Source of the DNA: Niebla homalea
Taxonomy: Eukaryota; Ascomycota; Lecanoromycetes; Lecanorales; Ramalinaceae
DNA: 64,000 bases
Assembly: GCA_019925105.1 (NCBI GenBank)
Contig: JAHGAU010000016.1
Coordinates: 124,001 to 188,000, forward strand
Direction: 5' to 3'
Part shown: positions 10,156-21,038 of the stretch, piece by piece
How the letters are laid out: each line of letters begins with the position of its first letter
Position numbering within the stretch: position 1 is the stretch's first letter
Notes under the pieces: generated by a model
What the model was told of the DNA's origin: nothing
Database searches by the model: none
The model's input: the letters and a program-made list of their open reading frames with translations, nothing else
Made by a program: the position numbers and the translations under genes

Positions 10156-10467
10156 GCGTATTCATAATCGTTGTCGTTTCCTTGGCGTTTCGACTCCACC
10201 CCCACACCGAATTCCTGCACTATACACAGTATAATTCTACCAAACAAAGCTGATTTAAGAATCTGAGTACCCAAAGGTGATTATTGGAAGCTAATCTTTA
10301 AGTTTTATATACAAAGTTTTTTTTATAAAAACCAAATATGAAAATCGTTGCTTTTTCCAGGGGGTTCCGGGGGGTTCTAGGGGTTCAGAGGTAAAAAGTT
10401 TTGGTGGTGAGAGTAGGTCGGGGGTGGAGTCGAAACGCCAAGGAAACGACAACGATTATGAATACGC
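10156..10467. mobile_element. MITE, 312 bp, flanked by TA
   Basis: Left arm from 'gcgtattcataatcg' (10156) through 'ggcgtttcgactccacc' is repeated inverted at about 10420-10467, ending 'cgattatgaatacgc'. A TA dinucleotide lies directly outside each end (10154-10155 and 10468-10469), as expected for a Tc1/mariner-mobilised MITE. It sits five bases from the preceding MITE. The overlapping frames that run out of its right arm are not genes. Confidence 0.8.
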
Positions 10468-10469
10468 TA

Positions 10470-11690
10470 AAATTTATAATGCTTGGCATTTCTCATTGCG
10501 CACCCGTCCCATACAAATCACCATACAAATCTTGCATTATTCGACCACCCACCACCCAAATCGCATCGTCCAGTGCACGAATTATCAAACTTATCCTTCT
10601 GTACTCAGGTTTTTTGTTTTATATTTATATCCTTGGTGTAATATGCCTAAACCACGGCTTGATCTCGATATACAGTCTTCGATTAAAGCTCTCAATTATG
10701 CTGACTGGAGACCGGACGCTATTGTCCAATATTTAATTAATTGATTTAATATCGTATCTATATACCGCATACGTAATAACCTAGCTATATATAATAATAG
10801 ATACTGCCCCTATTAGTTAAAGCCTGGGTTACGTTATTAGGTTATTATAACTATAAAAGTAAACCTTTTCGCTTATATTAACGATAAGCCTTGGATCTTA
10901 TAGTCTAAGATGGTAATATTCCTTAAGGAAAAGTAGGGTATTAAGGTCTTTTAACCTATAGTATCCAGGCTATTAAAAGAGCACCGTATAAGTTATAAGC
11001 AAAACAGCCGTTATAGTGAAAGATAGAACGAGGCTTTGAAGAACGCATAGTAAGCGGAGATAAAAATGGATTCCACTGCTGAGCAGTTAATCTTTATAGA
11101 TAAGACCTTATTCAAGGAATAAACGGGGTGGCGACTAATGGCATATACAGCAATTGGGGATCCTGCTCGTTAATAAGCCAACAACCGAAGAGGCCTTACT
11201 TATAGCGTACTGGCGGCGATAACAACAGAGGGATATCTACCCTGTATAGGCATAAAGAGGGGGTTTTACAATGCCGACCAGTTTTTTGACTGGCTAGAGA
11301 ACCGCCTGCTACCGCATTGCTCCAGTTTTCCTGGCCATCGAAGCGTCCTCTGCCTCGACAATTTGTCGGTTCATCATGATCCACGAGTAGACGACCTCAT
11401 CAATCGAAAGGGTATGCTCATGCGCTACCTACCACCTTACACCCCGGAGTACAGCCCCATCGAGCTGAGCTTCAACGTATTAAAGACGTGGATAAGGAAA
11501 CACTTTGTCCATTTGAAGGCTGCATACCTGGGACAGTTTGAGGCCTTCTTGGATTACCCGGTAAAGACGAGTAAATGTGATTCTCATGCGGCTCAATTTT
11601 TCCGTTATACTTGCGAGGGAAGCTATAAATTTAAAGGTGACTTTGACGCCTATATAAAATTACTATATAGCTAAATAGCTAACTAGACCC
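10470..11690 (+). pseudogene. Tc1/mariner transposase relic, copy A (DDE_3 type)
   Basis: The frame begins at ATG 10643 (MPKPRLDLD, then ALNYADWRP), continues as a helix-turn-helix region with several RIP-type stops between about 10740 and 11170, and ends intact at 11674. The C-terminal part contains LSVHHDPRVDDL and YLPPYTPEYSPIELSFN, the second and third catalytic blocks of fungal Tc1/mariner DDE transposases. The left end carries 'atgcttggcatttctcattgcgca', shared with copies B and C. No right terminal repeat was found, so the 3' side is truncated at about 11690. Confidence 0.85.
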
Positions 11691-12885
11691 TCTTGCTATG
11701 GCGGCGAGGTTATGGCCAGTCCTGTAAACCTCCTTATAATCATGAAGCTCTTTTTTCAGGCCCAGTAAAAACCCTTCTGGTATACCCTTTGCAGCGGCCC
11801 TCTTAAAAAGCTCACCTGAGGGATCTGACATCTTTTATAGAGAACGACTACTCCACATTTCGTCATCGATTTTTTCTTTTGCTTGTCTGAGCCTCTTACG
11901 GTATTTGGGTGGCGCCTTTTCGAGCTTCATAGCCCAGAACTGATCGATCATCTCATCCTCTTCTTCTGTTGGAGCCACGGGGCTAGATGATCGCGCATCC
12001 CCTGAAGGAGGGTGTTAAGAATGAGCCAGTGGAGGAGGGTTTTGGGGGCGAGGCAGCGGGGGAGGAAGTGGAGGAGCATGCTGAGGACGAGAGTTAGCGG
12101 AAGACTGTTGGATGTCACTAACAAATTCGGTATCGTCTTGAACGATCTCCTGCTGTCTCATCGTCCGTTGTTGCAACTTCCATTATTGCATTTGAGTCTG
12201 CATGCTCTGGTGTTGATATATCATGTTTGAGAGCGCCTCTTGTTGACGATCCTGACGCTCTTGTTGACGGTTCTCACGTTCTTGACGTCGTCGGTCAGCT
12301 TCTCTTTGGTCTCGTCGGCGCTGTTCTTTTTCCTCGCGCCAGCGTTGCTCTTGCTCTTCGCGCTCCTCTTGACGGCTCTGCTTCTTCGTCTTTTTCCCGG
12401 ATTTGGACTCGAGTTCCGCGAGATACAAGTGTCTTCTCAAAGAAGCAGGCGGGACGTGTTCAGTAGTGAGGCCAGCTTGCCAATCGCGGGCCCAGTGCTC
12501 TTGTTGTAGGTGGTCGTTGATGGCGTAATGCATTCCCTCTTCAATCCAGCAATGCTCGTGTTCGTTGCGACAAGTTGACGTATGACACTTGAGGATGGTA
12601 TTCAGGTGGGCCACCTTCTTCCCCACATCCTCTTTCTCTGTATTTTGTTGCTCGCGGAAGTCAGCTTGCCTCGTGGTGAAGGTATTCCTACCTCCCAGAG
12701 CTATTCGGCCCGTCAACCTCACTGATTGAGCGTTTCTGGGCGGTGCCAACATCTTCTGCTTCGGGATCGACTGGTGAGGGAAAAGCTAGACACTGTACTC
12801 GCAGGTCTATCTCTTTGTTGGGATTCGAACGATGGGTGTCTGTCAGAGCAGGACCTACTACCTGGTGGAAGTCATCCAGGCTTTC
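11690..12885 (-). pseudogene. Decayed accessory gene with a CxxxC...CW motif and Q/R-rich coiled coil
   Basis: On minus, peptides join across one frameshift (near 12700) and three TAA stops (near 12183, 12019 and 11837). In order they are: TDTHRSNPNKEIDLRV, PEAEDVGTAQKRS, a segment with CHTSTCRNEHEHCW and a following HYAI, a VPP motif, a long E/R/Q-rich probable coiled coil, a proline-rich patch, and a C-terminal helical region (EMIDQFWAMKLEKAPP, then GIPEGFLLGLKKEL). This order matches a fungal family of unknown function that I have seen in multiple copies in ascomycete genomes; I cannot name a domain. The gene is flanked by Tc1/mariner fragments on both sides and its 5' end abuts copy B at about 12885, suggesting a chimeric or insertion junction. 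Confidence 0.55.
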
Positions 12886-13497
12886 AAAGGACAACTTCTG
12901 TTCTTTCAGCAAGATCTCGTCTATAAAGATCAGTTGCTCAGCAGTGAAATCCGTCTTCATCTCCGCTTGCCAGGCGTCCTTCAAAGCCTTATTTTGTCTG
13001 TTACTACTACGGGTACCTTGCTTATAACTTATGCCGTGCTCTTTTAACATCCTAAATACCGAGGGCTGGGAGGTCTTAATACCCCATTCTTCATTTAAGA
13101 ATATTACCATCTCGGCCTATAGAATCCAAAGCTTATTATCGATATAAACAAGGAGGCTTAACTTTATAGCTATAGTAATTTAACGACGTAAGCCAGGCTT
13201 AAACTGGTAAAAATAATATTTATTATTATATATAACCAGGTTATTACGTATACGGTATATAGAAGTTAAGTGAGGACGATCGACCAGATACTTAGCAATA
13301 GCAGCAGGCCTCCAATTAGCATAAGTGAGAGTCTCAATAGAGGACTATATAGAGAGATCGAGCCGTGTGAAACCCGTTTTGCCACTATTACACCTGAATT
13401 CAGATATACGATGCCCAAAAAGCTGAATCCGTGCACTGGATAATGGTGATTTGAATGTGGCGAGCGCAAAATGAGAATTGCCAAGCATTCGCAGTTA
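12886..13497 (-). pseudogene. Tc1/mariner relic, copy B (5' half only)
   Basis: The terminus reads on minus as 'aactgcgaatgcttggc' at about 13497-13481, the same end as copies A and C. The transposase N-terminus is AT-shifted, then clear from 13110 to about 12890 (LNEEWGIKTSQPS, SYKQGTRSSNRQNK, FTAEQLIFIDE, the last containing the first catalytic Asp). Similarity stops abruptly after LLKEQ at about 12886, where the sequence switches to the unrelated gene at 11690-12885. More than half of the transposase is missing. Confidence 0.8.
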
Positions 13498-13522
13498 CCC
13501 CTGTTGTCAAGTTCCTTGAAAC

Positions 13523-14331
13523 AGGGTGTTCTTAAACTTCAGCCATTCTGTAATTTTCATACCTTGGCGAATGAATAATTACATAGGGCATCACCACGGG
13601 CGGACTTAGGCGGAGATCACACCAGAAATAGGTGCAACTACTGCCTCTCACCGCCCATAAATCAATAAAGTCAAAACACCCTCATCGTCGTCGATCTCAT
13701 TGCATTGAAGACCTCGTCGCCGTTATCGGTCCCGCTCTCAATCCACCCTCTTACTTTACCCTCTCACTCCACTTTCTACCTACTTACCTACCCACCTCGC
13801 TCTCGCTGCCGTCATACTCGTCGTCGCAATGGAATTCCAAGAGCAAGCAATTTGTCCGCATACTCTGCAAGATGACTGGCTCCGTACGCCAACAAGGTGC
13901 GATGAAAGCCCTCAAACAGCTAGACGACGAGGGCCATCGCCTCGGGACGAGCAGCGACGACGAGGCTGACGACGGTAAGGTAGATCCCTTTAATGGCCAA
14001 AGAGCAATAGCGCTGCGTAGTAAGGCCGGCAATAGCGAGGGTAGCTATAGCAGCGACGGCGAGGGCGGCGACGACGACGGTGAAGGTGGTGATAGTGATA
14101 GGAGCGGAGATTGACGCGACGTCTGTATATAGTCTCAAATTCAGCCGTTGTAGTGACGACGGTGAGATCTCAAATTTTACGTCGACCATAGCGAGGTCTT
14201 CAGCTCCGTGGAGCAGTGCAAGGCGTAATTGGCACCTAATTTCGGTGTAAAGTCTGCCCGAGTCCGCCCGGAAACGTTACGTTTAGCCGAGGACTCAAAA
14301 ATACGGATTGGCTGAAGTTTAAGAACACCCT
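13523..14331. mobile_element. TIR element of ~0.8 kb with ~100-bp arms
   Basis: 'agggtgttcttaaacttcagcca' at 13523 is matched in reverse complement at 14310-14331, and similarity continues inward to about 13640 and 14225 ('gggcggact', 'ttaggtgc'). The only reasonable frame inside starts at ATG 13872 and ends at 14114: 80 residues, with MTGSVRQQGAMKALKQL followed by an Asp/Gly/Ser-rich acidic tail. It has no transposase similarity. The right end coincides with the left boundary of the large inverted repeat at 14331, so the element may have inserted there. Superfamily unknown. Confidence 0.7.
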
Positions 14332-16500
14332 TTTTTGTCCCAAAACTGCATCGGGCAAGAAGATGGCATATATATAATAAGTAAAATGAATATATCTTAG
14401 TATTAAGTAAGGTTTTCTGGCGAAGAAATTATATTAACGTAAATTTAAGAAGAATTTTACTTAATTAAAGGAATTTAAAACGTTTTATAATATTTATTTA
14501 TTATTAATATATTAATTTATATTCTTACAGCCTTATATACTTACTTATCGGCGACACAGAGGATTTCATTGGTTAGCCTTATAATCCATATAAAGTTTAT
14601 TAAGGTTATTAACCGAAATTTCTTCTTGCAGGCTCTATCGTTTTCTTTTATGCCCATAATACTCGAATCTATATTAAATACTTAGATAATAATGTACTTC
14701 GATAAGATAGTCTGGCAAAATCAACCGGCTTATCCATGAACAATTAGAAGTAAGGAATAAGCGATTAATTATTAACTTTCTTTAATTTATTAAATTCCGA
14801 TATTAATATAAAAATATTTAGCTTAAGCGTTAAGTTAATAAATATTTTTAAGTAATATTTAAATTATAATTTTATTATTTTACTTAAATTAATTTAAAAA
14901 TTATATATTTATTTTTTAAATATAATATAATAAATATTATTAAGTAAAATAAGAAAAAGTAATTAAGTTAAGATTAATAAAATATTAATTAATATTTAAA
15001 AAAACTTTATATTTAAGTTTTTTAATTACTTATAATAATACTTTCTTAAGGAAATTACTTAAAAAATAATAATATTTAATTACTTTATAATACGGAAATA
15101 TAAATATATTATTACGTTAAAAAAAAAAATTTATTAAGATATTTTAAAGGATAATTATATATAATTAATATTAATATTTAAAAAAATTATTTAAAAATCT
15201 TTATAACTTTATAAAATAAAAAAGATTTAAGGATTTATTAATTAAAAATAAATTAAATTTCTATATAAATATTAAAATTATTATTAAAAATATATATTTT
15301 AATAATATTATTTTTATTAAAAGTTATAATAATTATTTATTAAATTATAAATATTATTTATGGAGATATTAAACCCGGAAATATATTTATATTTAAAAAT
15401 AACTTTTAAATTATAATTAAAGTAACGGATTTTAAATTTATTATATACTTTTAAGATTATAATAATTTAATTATAATATTAAATATAAAACTTTAAAATA
15501 TACCGGAATATTATAACCGGTTTTTTAAACTTAAATAAATTAAGTAAATAAATATTTATTTATTTAATTTATTATATTATTAATTTATTTTTAAAATAAA
15601 ATCTTTTATTAATTTACCGTTATCTTTTAAAATAAATTTAAAGAGTTATTAATCTTTTAATTTTAAATAAAATTAATTAAAAAAGATTTTATTTTAACTT
15701 TAAAAGAAAAATAATAAATTAATTAATTAAATTTATTAATTAATATATAAAGATAATCGTTTTAATAATAATATAAAAATTTACTTAAAATCCTTTTTTC
15801 AGTTTATTTTAACTTTTAAATTATAATTGAAATATAAGAAGTTTAATTAATTACTTAATCTTTTAATTTTAAATAAATAAATTATAATATATTTATTTTT
15901 ATAAAAGATTTTTTAATATATAAATAAAGATTTATTAAAAATAAAATTTATTTAAATAAATATTATTTTAAAATAAAAAGATTTTAAGGTTATATAAGCT
16001 TAAAAATAATTATATAAAAAATATTAATATTTTATAAATTCTTTCTTTAATTTTTAATTTTTATTATATTAACTTTTAATTATAGGAATTTATTATTTAA
16101 TATTTTAAATTTATAATTATAAAATTAAAAAAATTAAATAATTAATATTTATTATTATAAAATATAGCTTTATAATTAACGTTATTTTATAATATTAATT
16201 TTAAAATAATTAAAAATAATAAGTAAATAAAGTTTATTTTATATAATTATTTATTAAAAAATATAGATTTTTAAAGTTAAATTTAATTAATTATTAATAA
16301 TATTTAAGAACCTTTAAATAAAAGCGGATTATTCTTAATATTATAATATTAAGGGATAATTTAATATATTAATTTATTTTAAAATTATCGTAAAAAAAAA
16401 AAATTATTAAAAAAAGTTAAAATAAATTATAAATTAAAAATTAAAAGTATTTAATAAGTCTTTAATTAATTATATTTATTATATTTAATTCTAGAAATTA
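14331..16500. repeat. Left arm of the large inverted repeat
   Basis: From 'ttttttgtcccaaaactgcatcgggcaagaag' this arm is the degraded reverse complement of 26395-28541. The outer ~450 bp match well; the inner part is extremely AT-rich and the two copies have diverged by RIP. Blocks such as 'acttcgataagatagtctggcaaaatc' are identical. The arm leads directly into the TPR array, so it is probably the 5' part of an NLR-like gene, but no domain can be read. A short frame in the better-preserved right copy gives SLAGLLIYPKFTESYRDIG. Confidence 0.8.
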
Positions 16501-18770
16501 ATTTAACTTTAATATACCAGAATTAAGGATATTAAAAGGAAATTAAAGAATTAAAGATATAAACGATAAAGATAAGGAAAAAGGTATTAAGCGAGGAATA
16601 TCCTTATACGTTAATAAGTATAATTAACTTAACTTTAATATATTAAAATTAAGGACGTTAAAAGGAGGTTAAAAAGCTATAAGTATAAAAGATAAAAATA
16701 AAAAAAAAGTATTAAATAAAAAGCATCTTAATACGTTAATAAATATAATTAACTTAACTTTAATATATTAAAGTTAAGGATATTAAAAGGAAGTTAAAAA
16801 GCTATAAATACGGGTAATAAAGATAAGGAAGAAAGTATTAAGTAAAAAGTATTTTAATACGTTAATAAGTATAATTAACCTAACTTCGATATATTAGAAT
16901 TAAGGACGTTAAAAAGAAATTAAAGAGTTATAAATATAGGAGATAAAAATAAGGAAAAAGGTATTAAGCGAGGAGTATCTTAATATATTAATAAGTATAA
17001 TTAACCTAACTTTAATATATTAAAGTTAAAAACGCTAAAAAAAGGATAAAAAGCTATAAATATAAATAATAAAGATAAGGAAAAAGGTATTAAACGAAAA
17101 GTATTCTGATACGTTAATAAGTATAATTAATTTACCTTTAATATATTAAAGTTAAAAACGCTGGAAAAAGGCTAAAAAGCTAAAGGTATAAACGATAAAA
17201 ATAAGGAAAAAAGTATTAAACGAGGAGTATCCCAATATATTAATAAGTATAATTAACCTAACTTTAATATATTGGAATCAAAGACATTAAAAGGAGGTTA
17301 AAGAGCTATAGGTACGGATAATAAAGATAATAAAAAGAATACTAAATAAGGAGTATCCTTATACGTTAATAAATATAATTAATTTACCTTTAATATATTG
17401 GAATTAAGGACGCTGGAAGGAAATTAAAAAGCTATAGATACGGGTAATAAAGATAAGGAAAAGGGTGCTAAATGAAAAGTATCCCGATATACTAATAAGC
17501 ATAATTAACCTAACTTTAATATATTAAAGTTAAAGATATTAAAAGGAGGCTAAAAAGCTATAAATACGGGTAATAAAAATAAGGAAAAGGGTGCTAAACG
17601 AAGAGTATCCTTCTATATTAACGAGTATAATTAACCTGACTTTAATATATAAGAATTAAGGACGCTAGAAAAAGGTTAAAAAGCTATAAATACGGGTAAT
17701 AAAGATAAGGAAAAAAATGTTAAGCAAGGAGTATCCCGATAAATTAATAAGCATAATTAACCTAACTTTAATATATTAAAGTTAAAAACGTTAAAAGGAA
17801 GTTAAAAAGTTGGAAATATAAATAATAAAGATAAAAAAAAAGGTATTAAATAAAAAGCATCCTAATACGTTAATAAGTATAATTAATTTAACTTTAATAT
17901 ATTGGAATTAAGGATATTAAAAAGAAACTAAAAAGCTATAAATACGGAAGATAAAAATAATAAAAAAAATATTAAATGAAGAACATCTTAATACGTTAAT
18001 AAATATAATTAACTTAACTTTAATATATTAGAGTTAAAGACGTTAAAAGGAGGTTAAAAAGCTATAAATATAAATAATAAAAATAAAAAAAAGGATATTA
18101 AGTAAAAAGCATTCTTTTACGTTAATAAGTATAATTAACCTAACTTTAATATATAGGAATTAAGGACGCTAAAAGGAGGCTAAATAATTATAAATACGGA
18201 TAATAAAAACAAGGAAAAAGGTATTAAGTGAAAAGTATTTTTCTATATTAATAAATATAGTTAATTTAACTTTAATATATAGGAATTAAAGACGCTAAAA
18301 AAAGGTTAAAAAATTAAAAGTATAAGCGATAAAAATAAGGAAAAGGGTATTAAGCGAAAAGTATCTTAATATATTAATAAATATAATTAATTTAACTTTA
18401 ATATACTTAAATTAAGGACGTTAAAAGGAGGTTAAAGAGTTAAAAATATAAGAGATAAAGATAATAAAAAAAGTATTAAGCGAGGAGCATCCTAATACGT
18501 TAATAAGCATAATTAACCTAATTTTAATATATAGGAATTAAGGACGTTAAAAGGAGGCTAAAAAACTGGAGGTACGGGCGATAGAGATAAGGAAGAAGGT
18601 ATTAAGTGAGGAGCATCCCGATACGTTAATAAGCATGGTTAACCTGGCTTCAATATATAGGAATCAGGGACGCTAGAAGGAGGCTAAAGAACTGTAGATA
18701 CGGGTAATAAAGATAAGGAAGAGGGTGCTAGGCGAGGAGCATCCCGACACGCTGACGAGTATGGCCGACC
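16500..18770 (+). pseudogene. TPR array of kinesin-light-chain type, ~18 repeats of 126 bp, RIP-degraded
   Basis: A 126-bp unit recurs without break from about 16500 to 18770, near 18 copies. Translated on plus, the least mutated units at the right end read EEHPDTLTSMADL, ISMVNLASIYRNQG and WKEAKEL, the 42-residue TPR repeat typical of the C-terminus of fungal NLR/STAND proteins. Units near 16500-18400 are AT-rich with many stops, while the last three units keep normal codons: a clear gradient of RIP within one array. The array runs straight into a PNP_UDP domain at 18775, whereas in known NLRs the PNP domain is N-terminal and TPRs are C-terminal, so this is a junction of two genes. Confidence 0.85.
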
Positions 18771-18774
18771 TTGA

Positions 18775-19744
18775 ATTCACAATAAAAGCTATGAATCAAG
18801 CTTATACGGTAGGATGGATCTGCGCGCTCTAGATAGAGTACGTCGCCGCGTGCGAGCTCCTGGACGAAGAATTCCGTCCCGCGAGCGTATCGCCGCATGA
18901 TAGCAACGTCTATACCGTGGGCCGGATTGGCGGTCACCATGTTGTGGTAACATGTCTTCTAAAAGGCAGATATAACATTGCCTCGGCTGCCTTAATAGCG
19001 AAGGATATACTTCGATCCTTTAAATCGATCCGTATCGGGCTAATAATAAGAATTATTAAAAGGGTACTTAATCGGAAACATAATATTTAATTAAGGGATA
19101 TAATAGTCGGATACCCAGTAAGAAGGACGGGAAGTATATTTCTATATAAATATAGGAAAGAGGTATAAGGTAAGGAGTTTAAGATTATTAAAGGCTTAAA
19201 CTCCTTTTTTACCTTTTTATTAACGGCATTAAGCTAACTTAATATAAATTATAAAAAAAAGGGTTATTATATTATTAAAATAATTAAAAAAATAATAATT
19301 AAGAATATATAAATACGGGAAAAGTATTAATATTTAAGCGTAAAGAAAGATTGATATTATAAATTAATTTATACTTACGTTAATAAAACGGTTAAGTATA
19401 ATGCCAGCTATAACCGTGCTATTTTACCGGTAATTTAATGATCGCCGCGATCTCCGGATCCGGACGATCCGGTTATATATTATGGGATTATTACGTTAGC
19501 GGATTAATTAATAAAGGATGCTCTTATACGCGATCGGATCAGCCAGCATTATAAGGTAATATACTTTAAAATAAAGGCGGCAGGGTTATCAATTGACTTC
19601 CCGTATGTCGTTATTCAAGGGATTTACGATTACTTAGACTCGCATAAGAATAACGAATGGCAAGGCTACGCGGCAGCAATAGTAATATCATATGCGAAAG
19701 AGCTTTTGCAGACCATACCCAGCAGTCAGGTGGCGGGGAGCTAA
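18775..19744 (+). pseudogene. PNP_UDP (nucleoside phosphorylase-like) NLR N-terminal domain, relic
   Basis: The plus frame gives YTVGWICAL (then TAG in place of a probable CAG), VAACELLDEEFRPASV, VYTVGRIGGHHVVVTCL, SIRIGLIIRI, and at the far end AAGLSIDFPYVVIQG, YDYLDSHKNNEW and YAKELLQ before TAA at 19744. These are the landmark blocks of the phosphorylase-like domain that starts many fungal NLR proteins. The conserved G-I-G-G-G-V-P has become I-R-I-I-K-R-V, and the middle (19040-19480) is AT-rich with several stops. No NACHT or NB-ARC domain follows. Length ~320 residues fits a complete domain. Inactive by inspection. Confidence 0.85.
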
Positions 19745-19865
19745 CGAGCGACCGAAGTCAAAGTAACAGCTCTGGAACTTTACCATCAAAGAATCCATTG
19801 AGTTCAATCAGGGTCATAATTTACCTATGTAACTCCAAATACATCCAAATAAATCAAGTCTGGTA

Positions 19866-20135
19866 ATGGAAAATATTCCTCCTGTAGGGCTGTTCTCGGG
19901 CCCTGTTGGAAACGAAGTTCTCCAGGCATCCAAGACTGCTTTCGCCAACTCCTCCTCATGCTCCGTCTCCAATGCTACACTTGCGAGTCTCGGCCTTGCT
20001 TACGGGGTCTCGGCATTCCAAGACTGCGAACCTTACTTCAACATGGCTGCGCCTGAAAGAGCCGAGATCGAAGTGGGCGGCAAGCTCTATAATATCTCCA
20101 CAGTCAAGCTACCCTATTTCGCTTCTAACTACTGA
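19866..20135 (+). CDS. Small hypothetical ORF, possible gene fragment
   Basis: ATG to TGA, 89 residues with normal codon use in a non-RIP stretch. It begins MENIPPVGLFSGPVGNEV and contains two cysteines in an ordered-looking segment, but no signal peptide or domain I recognise. It could be the end or middle of a larger gene, because it lies directly after the broken PNP relic and no intron joins it to anything. Low certainty that it is expressed. Confidence 0.3.
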   Translation: MENIPPVGLFSGPVGNEVLQASKTAFANSSSCSVSNATLASLGLAYGVSAFQDCEPYFNMAAPERAEIEVGGKLYNISTVKLPYFASNY

Positions 20136-20306
20136 GGACAGTTCGTGTTATGAGCTAGACTCTATTGTTCATAGACAGGTCCACAAGAGCTCAGCTTCAG
20201 ACAGCGCTTTGCGGCTGTAGAGGCGAGGTAGGAAACATGGGTTAACATTCTACTATGAGTAGAAATGGATGCTTGAGCTCCCCTTTCCACATCGCTTGCA
20301 TATGAC

Positions 20307-21038
20307 CTATAAAGCCTCAAAAGCTTGACTTGAACCACATGTGCTGCAGTCTCCGCACAAAGGCGCTTTCACGAATATTCCTAAATCCTTTGTGAACTCG
20401 GGGGTTTCGGAAAGGACCATCTCATAAACAGTCATGGCAGCTTCGTCCTCGAGCATTTTCGGCAATCTTTTTCGGATCAGAATGCAAGCAGCGTTGCGTA
20501 GCTGTCTGATGGAGCCTGGAGTCCTTCGGTAAACGTCGCAAATGGACCCCAAGAGTTCCAATGGATCCTGGGATACAGCGCATCTAGAAGAGTATTTCTT
20601 GACGGCCACATCCCTCAAGCCTGGAATATCATAACGATCCCCTAGTGCAAACATCCGGGCGTGGAGCTGAAGTAGAGATAGACGTGGCCCAGCTTCTTGT
20701 TCGGTCACTTCGGGGATGTCGTCATCATAGTCCATGCTGTAAAAGAAATTGACCATCTTCTTTAACTCCAGGTATGATACCTCTGCTATCTCGATGATGC
20801 CAGTGAAAGTCTCCTGTTTGACGATCTCAGTAATATTTTGGATGAGAGAACCAATTTCTGCCTCAAATCCCCCTGTGCACGCTTTGTGAAACACCCTAGA
20901 TTGAGTGCAAACCATGATTTGGTGGACCTTGAAGCGTCCGGCTCCATGACTCAGGATAAGATCAGTGGATTCGCCCTCGTCTCGGGATCTACGCGATGAT
21001 GAGCTCTCCATAAAACTGCCGTGCAAGCTAGATCCCAT
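20307..21038 (-). CDS. BTB/POZ domain protein
   Basis: An uninterrupted 243-codon frame from ATG (21036-21038). After a Ser-rich leader, residues ~25-120 form a fungal BTB domain: STDLILSHGAGRFKVHQ, then CTQSRVFHKACTGGF, IIEIAEVSYLELKKMVNFFYSMDYDD, and LHARMFALGDRYDIPGL with the expected spacing. A ~20-residue extra stretch (about residues 60-80) between GGF and the IIEI strand is unusual. It might be a retained small intron, but its ends do not give an in-frame removal. The C-terminal tail holds CGDCSTCG. Fungal BTB proteins are generally adaptors for ubiquitin ligases or transcription; no partner can be inferred. Base composition is normal and the gene lies in the protected core of the large inverted repeat. 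Confidence 0.8.
   Translation of the reverse strand: MGSSLHGSFMESSSSRRSRDEGESTDLILSHGAGRFKVHQIMVCTQSRVFHKACTGGFEAEIGSLIQNITEIVKQETFTGIIEIAEVSYLELKKMVNFFYSMDYDDDIPEVTEQEAGPRLSLLQLHARMFALGDRYDIPGLRDVAVKKYSSRCAVSQDPLELLGSICDVYRRTPGSIRQLRNAACILIRKRLPKMLEDEAAMTVYEMVLSETPEFTKDLGIFVKAPLCGDCSTCGSSQAFEAL

Noticed and set aside
13632..13871. Extension of the acidic ORF upstream to 13632
   Set aside because: It would start from GTG and run through the terminal inverted repeat; the internal ATG at 13872 is a better start.
16500..18770. The 126-bp periodicity read as a satellite or centromeric repeat
   Set aside because: Right-end units translate into canonical KLC-type TPRs, so it is a degraded protein-coding repeat.
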